Notes: generated by a model from the letters alone, not told the origin. Positions 7,129 through 15,935 are shown, counted from the stretch's first letter. The stretch: 27,856 nucleotides of DNA from an uncultured Alistipes sp. (GCA_958449275.1 CAUDHE010000025.1:1-27856), one strand, 5' to 3'. Made by a program: numbers and translations.

Positions 7129-8973
7129 TTAAAGTAATGAATTGAATTTCTCCTCCAGTTCGACGACCGTGAATGGCTGACCCTCGCACTTGTTGAATTG
7201 CTCGAATGTGAACTCTTGGAAATTCTGACGCAGATAAGCGGCGAACTGGCCTTCGTTCAACTCGCACACCACTATGCGTTTGTGGCCCCTCAGCAACTCG
7301 GCCACGCCGTGCGGCAGAGGGTTGATGTAGTTGAAATGGAGGTGCGCTACGCTCTTACCCTCGGCTTGCAGACGCTTAACCGCCGCATGCAGATGGCCAC
7401 GCGTACCTCCCCAGCCTACGACCAGCAGATCGGCATCCTTCGCGCCGTCGATCTCGGGCACGGGCAGCTCCCCGGCCACACGGGCGACCTTGGCGGCGCG
7501 GGTGGCGGTCATCTCCCGATGGTTGGCAGGATCGTACGAGATGGAACCTTTCAGATGATCTTTCTCGAGTCCGCCTATACGGTGTTCGAGTCCCTTCTTT
7601 CCGGGGAACGCCCAGCCGCGCGCCAGCTTCTCGTTGCGGGCATATGGCATGAACTCGCCCTCGGCGGGCGCGTCGTCGACGATCGGAGGGCAGATGGCGG
7701 GATAATCGGCCATCGAGGGTATGCGCCACGGCTCCGAACCGTTGGCTATGAATCCGTCGGTGAGCAGGATTACGGGAGTCATGTGCTCCATGGCTATCTT
7801 GCCCGCCATAAAAGCGTAATGAAAACAGTCGCTGGGCGACGAGGCGGCTATGACCACCGCAGGGCACTCGCCGTTGCGGCCGTAGAGGGCCTGCATCAGG
7901 TCGCTCTGCTCGGTCTTGGTCGGCAGACCCGTCGAGGGGCCTCCGCGCTGCACGTCGACTATCACCAGCGGCAGCTCGGCCATGACGGCCAAACCCATAG
8001 CCTCGCTCTTGAGCGAAAGGCCCGGGCCCGAGGTGGTGGTGACGGCGAAATTGCCCGCATAAGCGGCGCCTATCGAGGTGCAGATGCCCGCGATTTCGTC
8101 CTCGGCCTGAACGGTCTTCACACCCAGATCCTTGCGCTTGGCCAGCTCCTCGAGAATGACCGTAGCGGGGGTGATGGGATACGATCCGCAGAAGAGCGGC
8201 AGTCCCGCCTTCTCGGCCGCGGCGCAGAATCCCCATGCCGTGGCGACGTTACCGTTAATCGAGCGGTAGACGCCCTTTTCGAGCCGGGCGGGGGCTATCT
8301 TATAAGTATTGGCGAACTGATGCGTGTTGGCGGCATAGTTGTAGCCGGCGTCGATGGCGAGTTTGTTGGCCTCGGCCACCACGGGATTCTTCTTGGCGAA
8401 CTTGGCGTCCAGATAACGCTTGGCGTAATCCTCGGGGCGGTTGTAGATGTAGAAACAGATGCCCAGCGCGAACATGTTCTTGCACTTGACTATCGATTTG
8501 TTGTCGAGTCCCGTGCCCGCCAGAGCGGCTTTGGTCATGGAGGTGATGTCGGGAATCACCACGTTATACCCCTCCAGCCCCAATTCGGCGATGGGATCGA
8601 GAGTGGCGTACCCCGCCTTCTTCACATTATCCTCGGTGAGGGTGTCGCCGTCGATGATGACCGTGGCGTCGGGTTTCAGCCATTTGCGGTTGGCCTTGAG
8701 CGCGGCGGGGTTCATGGCCACCAGCACGTCGCAATAGTCGCCCGGATTGGCTACCTTGGCCGATCCGATGTGTACCTGAAAACCCGATACTCCCGCAACC
8801 GTGCCCTGCGGGGCGCGGATCTCGGCAGGATAGTCGGGGAAAGTCGAAATTCCGTTTCCGATAAGAGCCGACGTGTTGGAGAACAGCGTTCCCGTAAGTT
8901 GCATGCCGTCGCCCGAGTCGCCCGAGAAACGGATCACAACGTCGTGAAGCTCTTTCGCGTTGAGATTTTCCAT
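7129..8973 (-). CDS. korA: 2-oxoacid:ferredoxin oxidoreductase, fused gamma-alpha subunit (KorA-type)
   Basis: The 614-residue protein joins a gamma (CoA/catalytic) domain at about 10-210 (RFSGDSGDGMQLTG near the start) to an alpha pyrimidine-binding domain from about residue 240 (GSYPITPATVILEELA, with YPITPAT at 265-271) and a C-terminal domain that includes VVGWGGTRGHL and HFNYINPLP. This gamma-alpha fusion is the standard KorA form. I chose the ATG at 8971-8973 (MENLNAKEL); the frame is open four more codons to a TTG, but ATG gives the usual family length. It precedes korB. No ferredoxin-like delta subunit is adjacent. Confidence 0.92.
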   Translation of the reverse strand: MENLNAKELHDVVIRFSGDSGDGMQLTGTLFSNTSALIGNGISTFPDYPAEIRAPQGTVAGVSGFQVHIGSAKVANPGDYCDVLVAMNPAALKANRKWLKPDATVIIDGDTLTEDNVKKAGYATLDPIAELGLEGYNVVIPDITSMTKAALAGTGLDNKSIVKCKNMFALGICFYIYNRPEDYAKRYLDAKFAKKNPVVAEANKLAIDAGYNYAANTHQFANTYKIAPARLEKGVYRSINGNVATAWGFCAAAEKAGLPLFCGSYPITPATVILEELAKRKDLGVKTVQAEDEIAGICTSIGAAYAGNFAVTTTSGPGLSLKSEAMGLAVMAELPLVIVDVQRGGPSTGLPTKTEQSDLMQALYGRNGECPAVVIAASSPSDCFHYAFMAGKIAMEHMTPVILLTDGFIANGSEPWRIPSMADYPAICPPIVDDAPAEGEFMPYARNEKLARGWAFPGKKGLEHRIGGLEKDHLKGSISYDPANHREMTATRAAKVARVAGELPVPEIDGAKDADLLVVGWGGTRGHLHAAVKRLQAEGKSVAHLHFNYINPLPHGVAELLRGHKRIVVCELNEGQFAAYLRQNFQEFTFEQFNKCEGQPFTVVELEEKFNSLL

Positions 8974-9024
8974 ATACGATGTCAATAAATAATTACTGCT
9001 TTTAGGTTAGTAATAAGCGATGGG

Positions 9025-9032
9025 CAAAGTTA
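9025..9032 (-). promoter_or_regulatory. Possible -7 box for korAB
   Basis: TAACTTTG on the minus strand is an exact TAnnTTTG match and would start transcription about 45 nt before korA. No TTG is seen at the expected -33 distance, so this is tentative. Confidence 0.35.
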
Positions 9033-9049
9033 TGCTTTTATCCGTTAAA

Positions 9050-9985
9050 TTATTCACCCGACCGCGAATATTTTCGGTCATCGACGCCGTCGGGCCGAGA
9101 GTCGCGGCTTCCGTGCCTTTCGGCCATCCATACGCCGCACAGAATCAGCGCGGCGCCCGCGACCGCCATGAGGGTGATACGCTCGCCGAGCACCGCGGCC
9201 GAGGTTATCATGGCCACCACGGGATTGAGATACAGATAATTCGTGGCCCGTATTGCGCCTATCTTCTCGATCGACAGATTCCACGTACGATAACATATCA
9301 GCGACGCCACTATACCGAGATAGAGCAGGTTGCCTGCCACGGCAGGACGCAGCAGCGTGCCGAGGTCTGCCGCGAACGGTCGGAACGCGAAATAGGGCAT
9401 AAGCGTCGCCACGCCGTAGAAAAATATCTTGCGCGTCATGAACATCGACGAATAACGTCCATTCATGCGCAGCACCACGAGGCTGTAAACGACCCACATA
9501 ACGGCGGCACCCAAAGTAAGCAGGTCGCCTTTGGGATTGAGTTTCAAGATGAACTGTCCGTTGAACACCACCAAAGCCACGCCCGACAGCGACAGCAGCG
9601 AACCGAGATAGAGTCTGCGCCCCACCCTCTCGCTGCGGCTCACCCGATGCACGGCGAGGGTCGTCAGCAGGGGCGCCGAGGCTATGATTATGGCCACATT
9701 CGATGCCTGAGTATAGACAAGTGCGGTGTTTTCCAGCAAAAAATAGAGCGACCCGCCCGTTATGCCCAGAACGGCCATCGCCGCCTCGTCGCGCAGGTTG
9801 TCGGCCAGCAGCCGGCGCGGCGCGAACGGCAGAATACATACGTAGGCCAAGGCAAAACGCAACACCATGATTTCGGCGGGCGAAAGCCCTTCGTCGAGCA
9901 GAATCTTCGAATTGACGAAAGTGGTGCCCCACACGGCGGCCGTCACCAGAGCCACGACGTGGTAGAGTGTGTTCTCGTTACGCAT
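9050..9985 (-). CDS. EamA/DMT-superfamily permease
   Basis: The 311-residue inner-membrane protein has about ten hydrophobic segments arranged as two EamA halves. The first contains VTAAVWGTTFVNSKILLDEG and LRFALAYVCILPF, the second GAAVMWVVYSLVVLRM and NYLYLNPVVAMITSAAVLGE, the last being a typical DMT-family loop. Family members mostly export amino acids, metabolites or drugs; the substrate here is unknown. It starts 13 bp after the stop of the S24 regulator, so it is probably expressed from and controlled by that regulator's promoter. The charged C-terminal tail (from about 285) is cytoplasmic. Confidence 0.88.
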   Translation of the reverse strand: MRNENTLYHVVALVTAAVWGTTFVNSKILLDEGLSPAEIMVLRFALAYVCILPFAPRRLLADNLRDEAAMAVLGITGGSLYFLLENTALVYTQASNVAIIIASAPLLTTLAVHRVSRSERVGRRLYLGSLLSLSGVALVVFNGQFILKLNPKGDLLTLGAAVMWVVYSLVVLRMNGRYSSMFMTRKIFFYGVATLMPYFAFRPFAADLGTLLRPAVAGNLLYLGIVASLICYRTWNLSIEKIGAIRATNYLYLNPVVAMITSAAVLGERITLMAVAGAALILCGVWMAERHGSRDSRPDGVDDRKYSRSGE

Positions 9986-9998
9986 CGGGCGCAGACGG

Positions 9999-10670
9999 TT
10001 AACGGATGGAGTTCATGCGGATGCTGGCCTTAACGAGCGCGATGGCGCGTATGCGGCTCATCTCGATATCCTTGTCGGCGTGGTGCGGATTCTGGCTGAC
10101 GAGTTTCACATACCCCTCGCGTTCCGACTTCTGAATGTACTTCACCGTTATGTACTCCTCGCCGTCGAGGTCGATCGACAGCAGATACATATCGCCCCAA
10201 AAGATACTGTCGATGTCCTGCAACTGTTTGTAAAGCACTATGTCGCCGCTCTTGAGCAGGGGATACATCGAGTCGCCGACTATATATATGGCTCCGTCGC
10301 ACTTGGGCAGATTGGGAATGTGGATGTAGTTGACGGGCTTGTTGGCCGCATTGTCCGAGAAGAGCGGCACCAGTCCCGCGGTACCCTCTATGGAGTAGAG
10401 CGGCACGCTCTGCATGGGCAGCGAGTTGTCCGAACGCAGGCGAAAAGCGGTGAAATCGGGCTCGGCGTTGAACATGTTGCCCGAGCCGTTGTCGAGCCAT
10501 TCGGGATTGACGTTCAAATCCTGAACCAATATGTTCTTGTTGCGCGACGAGAGTCCGCAACGTCCCGTCTCGATCATCGACAGGGCCGCCTTGCCTATGC
10601 CAAGTCGTTGTGCAAGTTGCTCTTGAGTCATCTTAAGCTCCTTGCGTATCAATTTGAGCCTGCTTTCCAT
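9999..10670 (-). CDS. XRE-family regulator with S24 LexA/CI-like peptidase domain
   Basis: The 223-residue protein has an N-terminal helix-turn-helix (residues 4-55, with TQEQLAQRLGIGKAALSMIE) and a C-terminal S24 domain. Ser134 in VGDSMYPLLKSGDIVLYK and Lys177 in YITVKYIQK are the expected Ser-Lys pair. A possible Ala-Gly autocleavage site is at 98-99 (EGTAGLVPL). By family, such proteins repress promoters and are inactivated by RecA-stimulated self-cleavage after DNA damage, as CI and LexA are. It is followed at 13 bp by the permease and faces the 96-aa/terminase unit. That context is reminiscent of a prophage repressor. Cleavage activity is inferred only from residues. Confidence 0.88.
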   Translation of the reverse strand: MESRLKLIRKELKMTQEQLAQRLGIGKAALSMIETGRCGLSSRNKNILVQDLNVNPEWLDNGSGNMFNAEPDFTAFRLRSDNSLPMQSVPLYSIEGTAGLVPLFSDNAANKPVNYIHIPNLPKCDGAIYIVGDSMYPLLKSGDIVLYKQLQDIDSIFWGDMYLLSIDLDGEEYITVKYIQKSEREGYVKLVSQNPHHADKDIEMSRIRAIALVKASIRMNSIR

Positions 10671-10739
10671 TCGTATATTATCAAAAAATCTTATATTAAT
10701 TTTTTGTACTTTATTGCATCGAAATACAATATTTGAATA

Positions 10740-10747
10740 TATCTTTG
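10740..10747 (+). promoter_or_regulatory. -7 box for the 96-aa/terminase unit
   Basis: TATCTTTG is an exact match, about 60 nt ahead of the predicted leader's ATG at 10815. The nearest TTG (10714-10716) is 23 bp away, longer than usual, so the promoter may be weak or need an activator. It faces the minus-strand -7 box at 10753-10760 with only 5 bp between them. Confidence 0.42.
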
Positions 10748-10752
10748 CGGCA

Positions 10753-10783
10753 CAAAGTTAAGCAATTTATTACATCTTGCAAA
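10753..10783 (-). promoter_or_regulatory. Promoter of the S24 regulator-EamA operon
   Basis: Minus-strand TTTG (10783-10780), 19 bp, TAACTTTG (10760-10753) is a full consensus match. The start near 10746 lies inside the opposing -7 box. Confidence 0.6.
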
Positions 10784-10814
10784 TTATTAACGACAAAAAA
10801 CAATAGACCCAAAC

Positions 10815-11105
10815 ATGTACAACATCTCATCAGCACTTTACAATGAAGTGGCCGTGCGTCTGACCGAACGCATAGGCCGCAACGGCTATTTCTCGGGGTC
10901 GCTGGCATTCGAATCGGCCGATGTCGAATGCCGCCTCGTCCTCTCGGCAGTGGTTTATCATGACCGCGAAGTCATGCCCGAGGGCGAGACCCATACCATA
11001 TCCGATCTGGTTCCCGTGTGGTGGGAGTTTCACACCGTGACCGAGGAGGGAGAGATAATCAATGATTTTTCGTTCGGCGAACTGCGCAAATATTTCGGCC
11101 GATGA
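10815..11105 (+). CDS. Small hypothetical protein, phage-associated by context
   Basis: A 96-residue protein without signal peptide or membrane segment. It contains LTERIGRNGYFSGSLAFES, a VPVWWEFHTV stretch and ends in FSFGELRKYFGR, suggesting a compact alpha/beta fold. I do not recognise a named family. Its stop overlaps the terminase start as ATGA (11102-11105), so the two are translationally coupled. The context suggests an accessory to the terminase, but nothing in the sequence shows it to be the small terminase subunit: no helix-turn-helix is apparent. Confidence 0.75.
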   Translation: MYNISSALYNEVAVRLTERIGRNGYFSGSLAFESADVECRLVLSAVVYHDREVMPEGETHTISDLVPVWWEFHTVTEEGEIINDFSFGELRKYFGR

Positions 11106-12547
11106 TTATGACGGAAACACAAAACATCAAGACCGACGACACGACGGCGTTCGCAGACTTCGCCCGACGGATATACCCCTTTCTGGAGCTGCGTCCGTTT
11201 CACGCCGCCTACTACCGCCTGCTGGAGGCCTTCGCGGTAGGACGCATCCGAAAGCTGATGATCTCCGTCCCGCCCCAACACGGCAAGAGCGTCGGGGCGA
11301 GTACGCTGCTGCCAGCCTACATTCTGGGGCTGGATCCCGACCTGCGGGTGGCGATAGCCTCCTATTCGGCCACGCTGGCCAACAAGTTCAACCGCCGCGT
11401 GCAGCGCATAATCGAATCGCCCGAATACGGCGAGATGTTCCCCGACACTCGCATAAAGTGCGGAGGCAAGCCGCCTCAATATCTCCGCACCGCCGACGAG
11501 GCCGAAATCGTGGGACGCGACGGCAGCATACTGTCCGTCGGCCGCGAGGGTTCGCTCACGGGAAACCGCGTCGACTGTTTCATCCTCGACGACCTGTATA
11601 AAGACGCGATGGAGGCCGATTCGCCGGTCGTGCGCGAAAACTGCATGGAGTGGTACACGTCGGTGGTGAGGACGCGCATGCACAACGCGTCGCGTGAACT
11701 GATCGTATTCACCCGCTGGCACGAGGAGGATCTGATAGGCGTGTTGCGCCGTCGCGAGAGATGTATCGATCTGCGCGAATGGAGCGACATCGACCGCGCG
11801 GGTCCCGACGACTGGCTGTGCCTCAATCTCGAGGCGGTGAAGAGCGACGCGCCGTGCGGAATCGACCCGCGCGCCATCGGCGAAGCGTTATGGCCCGAGC
11901 GGCACAGCGCCGCTCTGCTGGAGGCGAAACGCCGTCTCGATCCCGTCCGATTCGAGTGCATGTATCAGGGCCGTCCCTCGTCGCGCCGCGGGCTGCTCTA
12001 CGGCGACGGCTTCGCCGAGTACGACACCCTGCCCGCGGAGATAGTGCGGCGTGCCGACTACACCGACACGGCCGACACCGGCGACGACTACCTTTGTTCC
12101 ATAAGCTATGCGGTCGATTCCGACGGCATCGTATATGTCGTCGACGCCGTCTATTCGCGCGAGCCGATGGAGGTCACCGAGGGCGAGGTGGCCGCCATGC
12201 TCGAACGGTCCGACGCACGATCGGCACTGGTGGAGAGCAACAACGGCGGTCGCGGCTTCGCGCGGTCGCTGCAAAGGTTGGCGCCCCGCGTGCGTGTGGA
12301 GTGGTTCCACCAGAGCGGAAACAAAGAGGCCCGCATACTCTCCAACTCGGCGACCGTGCTGCACACAGTGCGTTTTCCCCGCGACTGGGCGCGACGCTGG
12401 CCCGAGATGTACGCCCACCTGACCTCCTACCGGCGCGATTTCCGCGCCAACCGCTGGCACGACGCTCCCGACGTGCTGACGGGCATAATCGAACACGAAG
12501 TGTCGGACCGAAGAAATACCAAAATACGAAGCGTGAATTTTATCTGA
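11102..12547 (+). CDS. Phage terminase large subunit (TerL), apparently intact
   Basis: The 481-residue protein has the ATPase motor of TerL: Walker A VPPQHGKS at 56-63, Walker B CFILDD at 159-164, and the coupling motif FTRWHEEDLIG at 203-212. The C-terminal RNase H-like nuclease shows its acidic sites: the YTDTADTGDD region (320-329), VESNNGGR (377-384) with Glu378, and HDAPD (453-457). TerL packages concatemeric phage DNA into proheads and cuts it. Length and motifs are those of a working enzyme, without frameshift or stop. No portal, capsid, tail or integrase gene is in the window; the next gene is pflB. A prophage relic or a domesticated enzyme are both possible. An alternative ATG lies two codons downstream. 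Confidence 0.9.
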   Translation: MIMTETQNIKTDDTTAFADFARRIYPFLELRPFHAAYYRLLEAFAVGRIRKLMISVPPQHGKSVGASTLLPAYILGLDPDLRVAIASYSATLANKFNRRVQRIIESPEYGEMFPDTRIKCGGKPPQYLRTADEAEIVGRDGSILSVGREGSLTGNRVDCFILDDLYKDAMEADSPVVRENCMEWYTSVVRTRMHNASRELIVFTRWHEEDLIGVLRRRERCIDLREWSDIDRAGPDDWLCLNLEAVKSDAPCGIDPRAIGEALWPERHSAALLEAKRRLDPVRFECMYQGRPSSRRGLLYGDGFAEYDTLPAEIVRRADYTDTADTGDDYLCSISYAVDSDGIVYVVDAVYSREPMEVTEGEVAAMLERSDARSALVESNNGGRGFARSLQRLAPRVRVEWFHQSGNKEARILSNSATVLHTVRFPRDWARRWPEMYAHLTSYRRDFRANRWHDAPDVLTGIIEHEVSDRRNTKIRSVNFI

Positions 12548-12612
12548 CAAGGTATCGGCAGACAAGTCTCGCCACCCGCAGTAAGCGACCGACAAGAATA
12601 ACATGCGGGAAT

Positions 12613-12646
12613 TTTGATGTAGTTTGCGAAATTTATCGTAAATTTG
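12613..12646 (+). promoter_or_regulatory. Possible promoter of pflBA
   Basis: TTTG (12613-12616), 22 bp, TAAATTTG (12639-12646, exact -7 match). Start near 12653 gives a leader of about 50 nt. The spacer is slightly long. Confidence 0.45.
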
Positions 12647-12701
12647 CACCTTTCGACACGGACAGCGTATGCCGCCCGACTTAACAACCAAAAAATAGAG
12701 T

Positions 12702-14930
12702 ATGGAAAAGACGCCGGCCTTTATCGACGGGCCATGGAAAAAAGAGATCAACGTAAGCGACTTCGTAAGTAAGAACATCGCGCCCTACACGGGCGACAGT
12801 TCGTTCCTGAAAGGTCCTACGAAGCGGACCCTTCACATTTGGGATTTGTGCCTCGAAGCTCTGGAAGAGGAGCGCAACAATAACGGCGTGAGAGCCTTGG
12901 ACAACGTGACGGTTTCGACCATCACATCTCACAAGGCGGGTTACATCGACAAGGAAAACGAGTTGATAGTGGGTCTTCAGACCGACGAACTCCTCAAGCG
13001 CGCCATCAAGCCTTTCGGCGGCATCAACGTGGTGGCCAAGGCATGCCGCGAGAACGGCGTGGAGGTGGACGACCGCGTAAAAGACATATTCACCCACTAC
13101 CGCAAGACCCACAACGACGGCGTGTTCGACGTCTACACCGAGGAGATCCGTTCGTTCCGTTCGCTGGGCTTCCTCACCGGTCTACCCGACAACTACGCCC
13201 GCGGCCGCATCATCGGCGACTACCGCCGTCTGGCCCTCTACGGCGCCGACCGCCTCATCGAGGCCAAGTTGGAGGATCTCCGCACCCTGACGGGTCCCAT
13301 GACCGATGACCGCATCCGCCTGCGCGAGGAGGTGGCCGAGCAGATCAAGGCTTTGAAGGAGATGAAGGTGATGGGCGAATACTACGGTCTCGACCTCGGC
13401 CGTCCCGCCTACTCGGCTCAGGAGGCCGTACAGTGGGTCTACATGGCATATCTGGCCGCCGTGAAGGAGCAGGATGGAGCCGCCATGTCGCTGGGTAACG
13501 TATCGTCGTTCCTCGATATATATATAGAGTACGATTTGGCCCACAACAACATCGACGAGGAGTTCGCTCAGGAGCTTATCGACCAGTTCGTAATCAAACT
13601 CCGCATGGTGCGCCACCTGCGCATGCAGTCGTACAACGACATCTTCGCGGGCGACCCGACGTGGGTGACCGAGGCCATCGGCGGACGTTTCAACGACGGT
13701 CGCGTGAAGGTTACCAAGACCTCGTTCCGCTTCCTCCAGACCCTCTACAATCTCGGTCCCTCGCCCGAGCCCAACATCACCGTGCTTTGGGGTCCCGAGC
13801 TGCCCGAGGGCTTCAAGGAGTTCTGCGCCAAGGTTTCGGTGGACACCAGCTCGATCCAGTACGAGAACGACAACCTCATGCGCGAGGTTCGCAACTGCGA
13901 CGACTACGGCATAGCCTGCTGCGTGTCGTATCAGGCCATAGGCAAGCAGATACAGTTCTTCGGCGCGCGCGCCAATCTGGCCAAGGCGTTGCTGCTGGCC
14001 ATCAACGGCGGCCGTTGCGAGAACACCGGTACCGTCATGGTGAAGGGCATCCCCGTGCTGACGAGCGACACCCTCAAGTTCGAGGAGGTGATGGCTAACT
14101 ACAAGAAAGTGCTTACCGAGATCGCCCGCGTATACAACGAGGCGATGAACATCATCCACTACATGCACGACAAGTACTATTACGAGAAGGCGCAGATGGC
14201 ATTGGTCGACACCAATCCCCGCATCAACCTCGCCTACGGCGTTGCGGGTCTCTCGATCGCCATCGACTCGCTCTCGGCCATAAAGTACGCCACCGTGAAG
14301 GCACGCCGCAATGCCGAGGGTCTCACCGAGGGCTTCGATATCGAAGGCGAATTCCCCTGCTTCGGCAATAACGACGACCGCGTCGATCACCTCGGCGTCG
14401 ATCTGGTATACTATTTCAGCGAGGAGCTGAAGAAACTCCCCGTCTACAAGAATGCGCGTCCCACGCTGTCGCTGCTCACCATCACTTCGAATGTGATGTA
14501 CGGCAAGAAGACGGGAGCCACTCCCGACGGCCGCGCCAAGGGCGTACCTTTCGCCCCGGGAGCCAACCCCATGCACGGCCGCGACAAGAAGGGCGCCATC
14601 GCATCGCTCAGCTCGGTGGCCAAGCTCCGCTACCGCGACTCGCAGGACGGTATCAGCAACACCTTCTCGATCGTGCCCAAGTCGCTGGGTCCCACCGCCG
14701 AGGAGCGTGTGGACAACCTCGTGACCATGATGGACGGTTATTTCACCAAGGGCGCGCACCACTTGAACGTGAACGTGCTCAACCGCGAAATGCTCTACGA
14801 TGCGATGGAGCATCCCGAGAAATATCCGCAGCTCACCATCCGTGTTTCGGGTTACGCCGTGAACTTCGTGAAACTGAGCCGCGAGCATCAGCTGGAAGTT
14901 ATCAGCCGTTCGTTCCACGAAGCCATGTAA
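12702..14930 (+). CDS. pflB: Formate C-acetyltransferase (pyruvate formate-lyase)
   Basis: The 742-residue cytoplasmic glycyl-radical enzyme converts pyruvate and CoA to acetyl-CoA and formate in anaerobic fermentation. Both catalytic cysteines are present as adjacent Cys406-Cys407 (IACCVSYQAIGKQ), as in true PFL rather than diol dehydratase relatives. The radical-bearing Gly717 lies in RVSGYAVNF, 25 residues before the C-terminus. Length is close to E. coli PFL (760). The gene is followed after 2 bp by its activase, so the pair is an operon. No formate channel gene (focA) is adjacent. Codon usage is that of a highly expressed gene. Confidence 0.97.
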   Translation: MEKTPAFIDGPWKKEINVSDFVSKNIAPYTGDSSFLKGPTKRTLHIWDLCLEALEEERNNNGVRALDNVTVSTITSHKAGYIDKENELIVGLQTDELLKRAIKPFGGINVVAKACRENGVEVDDRVKDIFTHYRKTHNDGVFDVYTEEIRSFRSLGFLTGLPDNYARGRIIGDYRRLALYGADRLIEAKLEDLRTLTGPMTDDRIRLREEVAEQIKALKEMKVMGEYYGLDLGRPAYSAQEAVQWVYMAYLAAVKEQDGAAMSLGNVSSFLDIYIEYDLAHNNIDEEFAQELIDQFVIKLRMVRHLRMQSYNDIFAGDPTWVTEAIGGRFNDGRVKVTKTSFRFLQTLYNLGPSPEPNITVLWGPELPEGFKEFCAKVSVDTSSIQYENDNLMREVRNCDDYGIACCVSYQAIGKQIQFFGARANLAKALLLAINGGRCENTGTVMVKGIPVLTSDTLKFEEVMANYKKVLTEIARVYNEAMNIIHYMHDKYYYEKAQMALVDTNPRINLAYGVAGLSIAIDSLSAIKYATVKARRNAEGLTEGFDIEGEFPCFGNNDDRVDHLGVDLVYYFSEELKKLPVYKNARPTLSLLTITSNVMYGKKTGATPDGRAKGVPFAPGANPMHGRDKKGAIASLSSVAKLRYRDSQDGISNTFSIVPKSLGPTAEERVDNLVTMMDGYFTKGAHHLNVNVLNREMLYDAMEHPEKYPQLTIRVSGYAVNFVKLSREHQLEVISRSFHEAM

Positions 14931-14932
14931 CG

Positions 14933-15661
14933 ATGCTGATAAACGTACATTCATACGAAAGTATGGGAACTTTCGACGGGCCGGGTCTCCGGCTCGTCGT
15001 TTTCCTGCAAGGCTGCCCGTTCCGATGCCTCTACTGTGCCAATCCCGATACCATCGAGACGGCGGGCGGCGTTCCCACCCGCGCGTCGGAGATACTGAAT
15101 CTGGCCGTGGATCAGAAAGCATTTTTCGGCAAACGGGGCGGCATAACCTTCTCGGGCGGAGAACCTACGGTGCAGGCGAAAGCCCTGCTGCCGCTGTTCC
15201 GTTCCCTGCGCGACAACGGTATTCACATATGCGTCGACACCAACGGTTCGATACTCAATGCCGATACCGAGGCTCTGTTCGAACTTACCGATCTGGTGCT
15301 TCTCGACGTAAAGCAGTTCAACCCCGAACGTCACCGTCTGCTGACGGGACGCGACAACTCGCACACGCTGCGCACCGCCGAGTGGCTGGAGGCGCACGGC
15401 CGACCGTTTTGGCTGCGTTACGTACTGGTACCCGGATACAGCGATTTCGAGGCTGATATTCGTGCGCTGGGCGAACATTTCCGCGGCTACAGACAGATCG
15501 GACGCGTCGAGATCCTGCCTTACCATCGCCTCGGAGTACACAAATACGAAGCTATGGGACTCGACTACAAGTTGAAAGATGTGGTGGAGAACACACCCGA
15601 ACAGCTCGAACATGCCGAACGACTATTCGGCGAATATTTCGACACGGTGGTCGTCAACTGA
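14933..15661 (+). CDS. pflA: Pyruvate formate-lyase activating enzyme (radical SAM)
   Basis: The 242-residue radical-SAM protein installs the glycyl radical on PFL. The cluster motif CxxxCxxC is Cys28, Cys32 and Cys35 (GCPFRCLYC), preceded by the PFL-activase signature GTFDGPGLRLVVFLQGC. SFSGGEP-type GGEP is visible as FSGGEPTVQAKAL, and VDTNGS and LLDVKQFN follow as in the family. The start ATG lies 2 bp after the pflB stop. No extra ferredoxin insert is present, so it is the short PflA type. Confidence 0.96.
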   Translation: MLINVHSYESMGTFDGPGLRLVVFLQGCPFRCLYCANPDTIETAGGVPTRASEILNLAVDQKAFFGKRGGITFSGGEPTVQAKALLPLFRSLRDNGIHICVDTNGSILNADTEALFELTDLVLLDVKQFNPERHRLLTGRDNSHTLRTAEWLEAHGRPFWLRYVLVPGYSDFEADIRALGEHFRGYRQIGRVEILPYHRLGVHKYEAMGLDYKLKDVVENTPEQLEHAERLFGEYFDTVVVN

Positions 15662-15673
15662 CCTCCGCACGCA

Positions 15674-15709
15674 CAATAGGCGAGCCTTTCGGGCTCGCCT
15701 ATTGTTTTT
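15674..15709 (+). terminator. Intrinsic terminator of pflBA
   Basis: A perfect 13-bp stem (15674-15686 with 15692-15704), 5-nt loop, and T-rich tail to 15709, 12 bp after the pflA stop. Confidence 0.9.
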
Positions 15710-15935
15710 CATCGTTCCGCCGAGGATCCGGCTGACGCGTGTGAATCATTGGGTCGCATGGGCGCCACCCTCTGCCCCATGGAGGCTCTCAACGCCCCCA
15801 TATTCGAAAGCAATCCCGCAAACTGCGTCCCGCATGCGTCGCACTTGCCCACGCGCATGCAAGGATCGGATTTCGAACAGCAGGAGGCCCCCGCTCCGAA
15901 TCGTAGCAGAGAACAAAACCGAAAGGAATCGGCAA
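15710..15935. other. Intergenic stretch, no gene supported
   Basis: A minus-strand frame is open here (to an ATT start) with a cysteine-rich segment including KCDACGTQF, but it starts inside a terminator stem, lacks a family and a promoter, and I do not call it. No RNA fold or repeat is evident. Confidence 0.5.

Noticed and set aside
7198..8988. Long plus-strand open frame opposite korA
   Set aside because: A shadow of korA; no domain, and antisense frames stay open because of the G+C-rich codon use.
13182..15122. Minus-strand 646-codon frame opposite pflB/pflA
   Set aside because: Shadow frame; it crosses two real genes and resembles no family.
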